From Ophiothrix spiculata (lineage: Eukaryota; Echinodermata; Ophiuroidea; Amphilepidida; Ophiotrichidae): 25,750 nt of DNA. The position numbers and the translations under genes were made by a program. The DNA is taken from assembly GCA_000969725.1 (NCBI GenBank), contig JXSR01S016169.1; one strand, 5' to 3'. Positions 18,194-25,750 of this stretch are shown here, piece by piece. Position 1 is the stretch's first letter; each line of letters opens with the position of its first letter. The notes beneath the pieces were generated by a model. That model did not search any database and was not told the DNA's origin. It was given only the letters and a program-made list of their open reading frames with translations.

Positions 18194-18587
18194 GTCCATC
18201 ATAGATTTACAGGGGAGATACCGGACTTTGTATACCGGCCCATGTAATGGCATCGTCAGCCATGGAGTTCAAATTGGATTTATTCAGGTCGACTAAGTTC
18301 CCACTAAAATCAAGTCTGTGCTGAGATCTGGTTGCGGGTAGAGACAAACCATGCAATAAGTTAACACGAATGATATGTGTGCATGTTTTTTTATTTTTGC
18401 ACATTATGACAAGATGCAATGCAATGCATCTAATGCATCTAATGCAATCTAATGCAATGCATTGCATCTAATGCATTATGACAAGATGCAATGGTTCTAA
18501 AACCTGAATACCCCCAATTTTGTTTCCATGCCAGAATAAAAATGGCGCCGAGTCTTGTATCTCCCCAGTAAATCTATGGGGTCCATT
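18194..18587. mobile_element. Possible TIR element carrying a minisatellite
   Basis: CATAGATTTACAGGGGAGAT near 18201-18220 is mirrored by ATCTCCCCAGTAAATCTATG at about 18559-18578. The arms extend about 33 bp with some changes. The middle holds a GCATCTAAT/GCAATGCAT minisatellite (about 18410-18492). No coding motif. Confidence 0.5.
18410..18492. repeat. GCATCTAAT-type minisatellite
   Basis: Units GCATCTAAT, GCAATCTAAT and GCAATGCAT alternate, and GACAAGATGCAATG occurs at both edges, suggesting a duplicated block. Confidence 0.7.
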
Positions 18588-18599
18588 GAAGTTATAATA

Positions 18600-18645
18600 G
18601 AGTTCTCGCTAGCTCAGTTGGTTAGTTCTCGGACTGTTAAACATG
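18600..18645 (+). repeat. tRNA-Asn-like 5' half (SINE head remnant)
   Basis: TAGCTCAGTTGG (18610-18621) is a textbook tRNA A box. GGACTGTTAA follows where the anticodon loop of a tRNA-Asn (GTT) would be. After that the match ends; there is no B box. So a truncated tRNA-derived repeat, not a tRNA gene. Confidence 0.55.
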
Positions 18646-18815
18646 AAATATTGATCGTTTTTACATGAGATATTGATGGTTGTGGAAAATCGCAGTATCT
18701 GATATTTGACGCTTCCCCTGAAAGTAGCACTAGTCTTACATGTTGGTACTGGTACCTTAATGGGTTCACCTCACCTTAATATCTTTTATCTTAATATTTT
18801 TTTCTCTTCTTACAG

Positions 18816-19551
18816 TATGAGGAAGCAGAAATGGAGTATGTTGAAGAAGGCAATGAAACCGGTATTGAAGGGACAACTCAAGCAGATCTTGATGATGCCG
18901 ATGTTGCAGATAATAATGATACGACTCCTGATGAAAGTCAAGTCCAAAAAAGAACTGCTGACAATGATTTTGATAATGATAAGAAGCCTCACAAAATCCT
19001 CAAAAGAACTGATCAAGGTGATGTGGATGATAATCAAGCAACACATCATGAGGATGAAGAGGGAAATTTGGTCACTGATGATACAGAGAAAAGGGTGGCT
19101 GAAACTGTCATTAATGTCCCAAAGAGGATGAGAAAAGATGTTGACGAAGCTGATGTGGAAGAAGGGGAAGTATTTGATGATGATGAAGAAGAAGAGATGC
19201 AGAGGGGGGAAGCAATAAAAGATGGCAAAGCTGACGGGGAGGAAGTAATGAAAGGTGGTAAAGCTGAGGGGAAGGAAGTTACAAAAGATGAAACTGCTGA
19301 GAAAGAGGGTGCTAAGGACAGTCCACCTGAAGGGGATAATGTACCAAAAGCTGACACAGCTGAGATAGTAGAAGCAACTAAAGATGACACAGCTCAGAAG
19401 GAGGATGTACCAAATGTTGACACAGCTAAAGATGACACAGCTCCAAGTATGGAAATTGCAAAAGATGACACAGCTGAGGGAGATGAAACACAAGTTGAAA
19501 CAGCAAAAGAGATACTAGATGATGGAGCAGGAGAAAAAGACCGATCACAAG
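18816..19551 (+). CDS. CAAP1: CAAP1 orthologue, large acidic repeat exon
   Basis: Acceptor TTTCTCTTCTTACAG ends at 18815; donor CAAG|GTAATT at 19552. 736 nt, phase 0 in, phase 1 out, about 245 codons. It starts YEEAEMEYVEEGNETGIEG. Two basic patches may be nuclear signals: DKKPHKILKR (near 18976-19005) and PKRMRKD (near 19120-19140). An EEGEV motif (19158-19172) lies in VDEADVEEGEVFDDDEEEEM. The second half repeats KDDTA/KADTA-type units (GKADGEEV, GKAEGKEV, KDDTAQKED, KDDTAPSM, KDDTAEGDE), spaced 12-25 residues. Otherwise Asp/Glu/Lys-rich and probably disordered. No enzymatic motif. Its place in CAAP1 rests on frame continuity and on being between the core and the family C terminus. Confidence 0.85.
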
Positions 19552-19763
19552 GTAATTGTTTATTCTTTTTCCCCTTATTCACTGTAATAGTGATGTTGTA
19601 ATTGAATATAGGAAAGAAACACTGACCCAAGTCCACGCTGCCTTACCCATACAAAAGGAAGTGATATTCCAATGCCCAGAAATTGATTTTTTGAATCATC
19701 ATACAATATACTTTCTTTAGCCTTAGTAGGGAAGCATGAAATTGGGTCAGTGTAGCATTCCTA

Positions 19764-21124
19764 CAGGGTGTCCCAGAAAGAATTAACTCCTAGCTTTGAC
19801 GGGTTATAACTTTGAAAAAATACAATGCAATCACAAAATTTAAATTGAAATATAATGTACAGGTCATAGACTATTTTGTGTATGAAAATCAGGTGATATG
19901 GTTCAGTGGTTTTGATGATATGCTCGATTGCATTACAAGTGGTGTAAAAGGCTTCTGTCCAAGTTTCAATTTTGAAGGGAGGGGGGTCTAAAGTTTTGCC
20001 CCGCTTCATAAAAACGCAAAAGAAACCGGGCAAATGCATTTAGGTAATCTCTTTTACATCCTTTGCGGTCATTTTGATGAAAAAACTAGAGGAGTACCAC
20101 CTAAGGTGAGGTTAGGGTAGGCCGTCAAAGTTGGGGTGTAGGGGGAGGGGGTTGGGGAAATCCCGGAAATTCTTTAAGTCGCCATTATGAAAAATTTGTA
20201 CATGCTATAAGACTCAAACTTACAAGACATGTTATAATCATCACTTCTCTTCTTAATTACCAAAAAAATCGACTAAAATCCCTTATTTAGAAGTTTTATA
20301 GCAAAATTTTGATTTGTAGTGACCGTTTTGCCATAATGCAATTTTGCCTGATTTTCCAATCTGAAAGTAGTTTATGACGTCATAATTACGCAACACCTTA
20401 GCCGATTTTCATGATCGTAGTATCGTTGGATAGGGGAGGATCATACCTATCTATTAATAGCAAAACCAAGTTCATAGGGATTCTGTTCTAAACTATTCGG
20501 GAGGGGGGGGGGGTTGCAACACCCACTCCCTTCGGAGGATGTGTTACAATAAATAGCTCAGGAGGACAAGGGTTAACACTTCTTATAAGTCAATTTACCT
20601 ATAACAGATACTATGTTTATCCCTCCAAGTGTAATAAAAGTACGTGGTGATTCACTGAATACATTTTAATGTATAAAAATCAAAACAAATGAATAAATAA
20701 AACACACACCCCATTTCACCCAACTCAACCCCCAACACACACTTCCATATACCTGAAATATGTATTCTCTTTAATAATTGCTAACAATTAGAATGCTGTT
20801 TAGTACCCGTCAATTGATCCTGAATATAATAAGGTGATTAATAAACATTCCACATCTTATATTTTACGTATTTCTTTATTTTGAGAAATAAAAGTTAAGG
20901 TTTAAATTGAGTTTTGAAGGAAATATCTGTCTGATCATCAATATTGAAACTTGGACAGAAGCCTTTTACACCACTTGTAACTCAATCGAGCATATCATCA
21001 AAACCATTGAGCCATATCACGTGACCTGTACATTATATTTCAAGTTAAATTTTTTGATTTCATTGTATTTTGTAAAAGTTATGACCCGCCAAAGGTAGGA
21101 GTTAATTCTTTCTGGGACACCCTG
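19764..21124. mobile_element. Non-autonomous TIR transposon, 1.36 kb, TA target
   Basis: CAGGGTGTCCCAGAAAGAAT at 19764 is mirrored by the inverse ending in GGGACACCCTG at 21124. The arms reach about 190-210 bp inward (past GCTTCTGTCCAAGTTTCAAT on the left, its inverse from about 20942 on the right) with scattered changes. TA lies outside both ends (19762-19763, 21125-21126). The centre (about 19990-20930) has G-runs (near 20143 and 20501) and no transposase. It makes up most of the last CAAP1 intron. The superfamily is open: TA suggests Tc1/mariner-like or a related group. Confidence 0.8.
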
Positions 21125-21462
21125 TATATTCAATCGTGTAATTTACAAGGATATGGTCCAAAATATTCACGTGTCTCATTGCATCAATTTGACTTCCCCA
21201 TGCAAAACACACCCAATCACCAAAGGAGTGTCACTTTGAGCTGTGTTTCACAACCAGCTCTGACTGTCCAGAAGGGCAAGACTCAATAGGCTTTTTGATT
21301 TCTGTATTGTTTGGAGGCAGCAAATACAACATTTTAGTTGTTACTTCAAGTGTGCTGAATGATGCATGTGGTTAAGAGTTCAACATCAAGTGATGTTAAT
21401 GGTGAAATCACCCACTTTGTTATTGCATCCAAAATCACCTTTTTCTGTGATTTTCTTAACAG

Positions 21463-22964
21463 AAATAACCACCACTACTCAGGAAGTTGATAGCGATGAG
21501 ATGGATGTGCCAACCAGTTCAAGACACGTTGCCGTGGAAATTGCCACAGATTGTAAACATGTAGATTCAACTGAACGAGATGATGCAAACACTGATGATC
21601 AGATGGTCAGTGGTGATGTAGACCAAAACAGTCTTTCAGATGATAAGGTTCAGGAAGATATTGTAAAGCATGAGGCGAAAGAGGTTGTTGTAAAGCATGA
21701 TGGTAAAGAAGCAAATAAAGAGGATACTGTTGAACATTGTAAACTTGATATCCTGGAACAAGGTAAATTGGAATCCTCAAATATAGTAGACAAAACAGCA
21801 CAAAATACCAAAAATACTATTAGGAACAATGCTGATGACAGTTCAATGGAAGGACATAAAGGAGAAACTTTGGATCAAGGAAATCAGGAATGCCAAAGGA
21901 CTAAGGATCAAGGTCAAGAGGTCAAAGGACAAGGTCAGGAGGTCAAAGAACAAGGACAGGAGGTCAAAGAACAGGGTCAGGAGGTCAAGGAAGAGGTCAA
22001 AGTGGAGGACAGTGACAAGACTGAAAGATATGAAGATCAGCTTGTCCAAGTAAGTGGTAAAAATGGAAGTGAAAATTTAGTGAAATCTGATGCAAAGAGT
22101 GAAAATGTTTGTGATGATAAAAATGCTATTGCTCATGCTCAGATCTCACAAAGTGAAAATGTGATAGATGATAAAATTGTGAAAGATGATGGCATACTTT
22201 CCAGTGTTGTGTCCAAGGATTCGAGTGGAAAATCTCTTGAATCTGTTGCTGTTGTTCAACAAATTTCTTGTGTTGATACTGAGGTAAATTCCCAAAAAGG
22301 AACTTTACAACAAACGGATCCAAGTGTTAAAATTGTTACTGACGATGATGGTACAAATGTGTTGGAAGATTTGAAGCTTGAAAATGTTGATCTTATGCAT
22401 TCTGACGATCAACCTGGGAGTGTAGGGCCCAGAGGTTCTGAAAATGTTATTGGTTCGGAAACTGTGAGAGAAAATGATGATAAAATTTCACAAAATGTTA
22501 AAGATTCTGATAAAGGTGCTAACAATGCTGCTGAAAGTGATACTAAAGATGTTGAGACCATGGAAACCGATGGTGAAAATATTGATCGTACTTCACAAAA
22601 TGTACAAGTACAATGTACTGAAAAAAGTGATAGAATTGCGACTAAAAGTGATGCTAAAGATAATGAAAATATGGTAACCACCGGTGGAAATAGTGATGAG
22701 CAAGGATCAGGTGATGTTGATAAAGCTGATGCAATGAGCATAAATGCTTCCGAGTCTGGTAGCGAAACTGATGGCACTGAATCGAGTAGTAGCGCTAGTA
22801 GCGATGATGATGAGGAGGAGGAGGAGGAGGAGGTTCAAGAGACTGTGAAAACAGTAAAAGATGAAACTCAGCCAGGTTCTTCCGAGGAATTGGAAATGTT
22901 AGAACTAGAACTCAGGGCCAGAGCTATCAGATCTCTCATGAAAAAGATGGGCAAAGATGGATGA
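21463..22964 (+). CDS. CAAP1: CAAP1 orthologue, terminal exon with family C-terminal helix
   Basis: Acceptor GTGATTTTCTTAACAG ends at 21462. The frame is entered in phase 1 and runs about 500 codons to TGA at 22962-22964. Start: EITTTTQEVDSDEMDVPTSS. A 7-residue tandem repeat (D/G/E-Q-G-Q-E-V-K, four copies, about 21908-21990) is encoded by 21-bp units. The middle has degenerate repeats around S-E/Q-N-V and S-D-A/T-K-D. Near the end come SSSSASSDDDEEEEEEEV and then ELEMLELELRARAIRSLMKK MGKDG. The last helix is the signature C terminus of CAAP1 (human has L-E-L-L-E-L-E-M-R-A-R-A-I-K-A-L-M-K). Stop position matches the family, where the protein ends soon after this helix. Everything before the helix looks disordered. 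Confidence 0.92.
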
Positions 22965-23896
22965 TTAATAGCAAAAATGGTGTCGCTCGTTTTTTTGTTT
23001 GTTTTTTTGGGTGGGGGGAACCCATCAATAATGTTTGCTGATGCATGTAAGGGGGGAGGAAGATTAGGACGACATGCATTCAGACTCATTAAAAATTGCA
23101 CCACATACTAAAGACTCATTGGCAAGTCTAGTACCCATTCCCAGATCAAGATGTTTTTCCCTTCAGGCTTTTTTAAAATCTCCAAATGTTTCTAAAAATT
23201 AGTGCTGTTATAGATTGTCGAAAGCGTCGATTGTCGGAAGTATTGATTATCGATCGACATGTCAATACATTAATGGTAGTATTGATACTAAACGACATCT
23301 GATGTGCATTGTCAATGCATGCAAAGCTTTCTCAGCGATGAGCGAGACACATTTTTAAAGTTTGGATCATTAATAATATGATGACTGCGTCAATGAAAGT
23401 ACGTATCAAATGAGGTGACTCTTTCAACAATAAAAACATTTCCTTCGGGGTCAAAGGTCAAAGGATCAAGGAAGGTTAAATTTTCAACATCATCCAAATT
23501 CAAAGGTTAAGGTGTCAAATTGTTTGTCTCGGACCAACGATCAAAAGTGTTAATGGTAATCCCCGTCATCTGACCTTTCCTTTGGGTCAAAGATCAAAAG
23601 AAAGGTCAAATTCTCAATTAGTCTGATTACAAAGGTGGAAGGCAGAGGCATCGTTATCGACACCCTGTGTCGAGAACCGCATGGCCCAAGAACTGCGTAT
23701 TTTAGTTCTTTTAGCATAGATATGAATGTATAATTCTTTGTGTCCATGAGTTGTAAATGTCATCTTAGATCTCCATATTGTGTCCCTTTTTCATCATCAA
23801 ATTCTTTCATACCATACTGTGTTTAAAAAGTTATCTTTAATTATATTTATCATTAACATCTTTATTTGTTTGATTTTAAGAGATTTTTCAAATAAA
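22965..23896 (+). other. CAAP1: Putative CAAP1 3' UTR
   Basis: After the stop no further coding is seen. AATAAA occurs at 23429-23434 and 23891-23896; the second lies in an AT-rich context with T-rich sequence around, and is my preferred polyadenylation signal. GGTCAAAGGTCA-like direct repeats (23448-23468, and more loosely to 23611) lie within. Transcript end unproven. Confidence 0.4.
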
Positions 23897-23985
23897 TCAT
23901 GAGTTACTTTGAAACAACTATTTTAATAAGGTGTTATCAACTGTGATTATTCATTCAATATTCCTGAGTTGTTGTTTTTTCTTAA

Positions 23986-24491
23986 GGTGTTTGGTCCATG
24001 AGAGATCCGCCTGAAGAATTTTTGTAAAAATCGGCATGAATGATATTTTATCGATGTACAACCAATTTAAAAAATAAAAATTAGGGGTCACCAAACTCGG
24101 TTTTGCATGAGAGTCGGTTTAAAATAAGCAATTTTGGAGGTTTTTGGGGATAAATTAGTACAAGGATATGTAGCCAAAGTGAGATTTTGTTGTTTATTTT
24201 TTTCAATTTTTTTTTCGAGGTTTTGGGGGATAAATTAGTACTGGGGTTTATGGGATATGTAGCAAAAGTGAAATATTTTTTTGTTAATTTTTTCACAAAA
24301 GTTGCGCACAAGTATGTTCTTTCAAATAAAAATTGAGGATCACCGACTTAATTTTCCAGAAAAATATTAAAATATGGCAATTTTTAGCTTCAAAATACTA
24401 CTCAGAGTATACGCGCATGCGTATTGCGGCACTTACCAGCTCGGAAACTAGCGCGTACTGGTACACGTGGACGGTGTATGGACCAAACACC
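23986..24491. mobile_element. TTAA-flanked MITE, copy 1
   Basis: Ends GGTGTTTGGTCCAT and ATGGACCAAACACC are perfect inverted repeats with TTAA outside both (23982-23985, 24492-24495), fitting a piggyBac-like mechanism. Inside is an imperfect direct duplication of about 85 bp built on GGGGATAAATTAGTAC (about 24147 and 24227). Its ends differ from the TTAA element at 8665, so a different family. Confidence 0.75.
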
Positions 24492-24726
24492 TTAAGTAAG
24501 ATCTGGTAAGGCATAAGGTGGTACTCAACTTTAAATTGGTCAGAGATCATTTTTGTGGGCACTTTTGACAAAATATGATATCCTTGGGATGATTATTTAT
24601 ACTACATTTTTTTGAAAGTATGACCCAGATAACTAGACTGCTTATATTTTGGTAAGGGTGTGGTAAAGAGTTTCAGATGAGGTGAAGGTAGTAGGATGGG
24701 TAGAATGTGGTAGAGAGAAGAGGAAG

Positions 24727-24934
24727 GTAAAGTGTCTGGTCCATGATAGACGAAGTTGAAATTTTCAAGTAAAAATCAACATAATTTTTATCGATGTAGC
24801 ACTCACTGATTTTTAAAATAATAAGTGGGGTTCATGGGACATATTTTTGGCTTCAAAGCATTATTCTGCGCCATGTTGCTGCACTTGCAAAGTTGAAACA
24901 AGTGCGCACCAGTACGCATGGACCAAACACCTCC
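24727..24934. mobile_element. TTAA-type MITE, shorter diverged copy 2
   Basis: GTAAAGTGTCTGGTCCATGA opens and CATGGACCAAACACCTCC closes. The interior shares TTTTTATCGATGTA and the GCGC-CAGTACGC part with the 23986 element. About 208 bp with no clear TTAA left, so older or internally deleted. Confidence 0.65.
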
Positions 24935-25005
24935 AGTAAAAAAAGTACTGGGTAGTGTATAGGAATTAGAAAAGTTATCTAAATTTACCCAATGCAGGCA
25001 ACATG

Positions 25006-25199
25006 CCCTGGAAAAAATCGAGTACAATAATAGTACAACATTCCTGAGGTGCACATTTGGAACGCAATTATAGTACAGTTTTAGTACAAATATAGTACAA
25101 CTTTGTGTACTATATTTGTACTAAAACTGTACTATAATTGTGTTCCAAATGTGCACCTCAGGAATGTTGTGCTGTTTTTGTACTCGATTTTTTCCAGGG
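25006..25199. mobile_element. Foldback element (94-bp arms, 6-nt loop)
   Basis: CCCTGGAAAAAATCGAGTAC opens; the right arm (25106-25199) is its inverse through CCTGAGGTGCACATTTGGAA and TAGTACAGTTTTAGTAC, with only a handful of mismatches around ACTTTG. A single-arm relative is at 10563-10655. Recurrent TAGTAC motifs in each arm at 7-16 bp spacing. Confidence 0.8.
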
Positions 25200-25750
25200 T
25201 GGGCATTTCATTTGAGATAAAAACCTACCATTTAATATGCCAAAGTTGATAGGCAACCTAAAAGGGGTGCCCTTTCTCAGGGATCAACTTTTGACTCAAA
25301 AATATTTAAAAAAAAACCCTTGGTGATGGATGTCAAGTTAAACCGCAAACACCTGATTGACTGATAGATAGTCAAAATGAAATCTAGCATTTTGATAATG
25401 CTTTTAAAAATACCTGGTGTCCCATAAAATGGTTACATGTAGAAAAATGATCGTTTGCAGAAAGTATAGCAGTTGGAGAATTCAAACTTTGCATAACTTA
25501 TAATACATATCTCTACTAAATGTTTGCAAACTTTGAATAACACATTATTATAATTTTTTGAGTTATCAACAAAGATCGATACATACGTCAGAAATGTAGT
25601 TTATCAAAATTCAACAAAATTGTAATCATGTTCGTTTGATGTATTCTTAACCCTCATTCAACCCCATGTGAACTAGTCCTGGTACCATTTTTGCTATCTA
25701 CCTATGAGTAACTTTCATAAGCACCTGCTTTGAGTGGTGAATTATGTATA
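25200..25750. other. No recognised gene to window end
   Basis: AT-rich. CTGGTGTCCCATAAAATGG at about 25413-25431 recalls the CAGGGTGTCCCA type of transposon end and may be the left edge of an element that runs out of the window. Confidence 0.35.

Noticed and set aside
18600..18645. Functional tRNA-Asn gene
   Set aside because: A box and GTT-containing loop present, but no T arm or acceptor closure follows.
18810..19493. 227-codon minus-strand frame opposite the large acidic exon
   Set aside because: Antisense shadow of the D/E/K-rich coding exon; composition is Phe/Ser/Ile-rich with no motif.

Overview
This is eukaryotic, intron-containing, AT-rich DNA from an animal, most likely a marine invertebrate. 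The evidence is a multi-exon gene with GT-AG introns in consistent phase, CR1/L2-type LINE remnants, tRNA-derived SINEs, many small inverted-repeat DNA transposons and a TTAGGG-type telomere-like repeat. The sequence alone does not settle the phylum; echinoderm, hemichordate, cephalochordate or lophotrochozoan are all plausible.

The one host gene recognised is an orthologue of CAAP1 (caspase activity and apoptosis inhibitor 1, human C9orf82) on the + strand. Seven coding exons are placed at 9365-9504, 10348-10518, 12808-12892, 14152-14430, 17987-18165, 18816-19551 and 21463-22964. Their splice phases agree (0, 0, 1, 1, 0, 1) and they join into about 1030 codons without a stop. The family core is split over exons 2 and 3. 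The family C-terminal helix (LELRARAIRSLMKK) is the last thing encoded. Between them lies a very long acidic, repeat-rich, probably disordered region, so the protein is nearly three times the length of human CAAP1. The exon with the start codon and the promoter were not found. Exons here are numbered from the first one recognised.

Layout: 1-1118 holds no gene. 1119-3030 holds two 5'-truncated CR1-like LINE tails joined end to end, the second part of the first LINE running in one reading frame into the second. 5050-5434 is the 3' end of an L2-like LINE on the minus strand. 6249-6401 is a near-perfect foldback. 7760-9173 holds a Harbinger-like and a piggyBac-like MITE. From 9365 to 22964 the CAAP1 exons alternate with introns packed with transposons: a hAT MITE, several foldbacks, tRNA-SINEs, a partly duplicated exon, a gutted Tc1-like element that carries a foldback, a SINE and a telomere-like insert, two copies of an AGCTTTG-rich MITE, and a 1.36 kb TIR element. 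Downstream of the stop codon are a putative 3' UTR, two copies of a second TTAA-flanked MITE family and another foldback.

The points most worth a second look are the expanded acidic CAAP1, the 66-nt frame-preserving partial copy of the core exon, the telomere-like array between short inverted repeats, the nested Tc1 remnant, and the in-frame fusion of two LINE tails.
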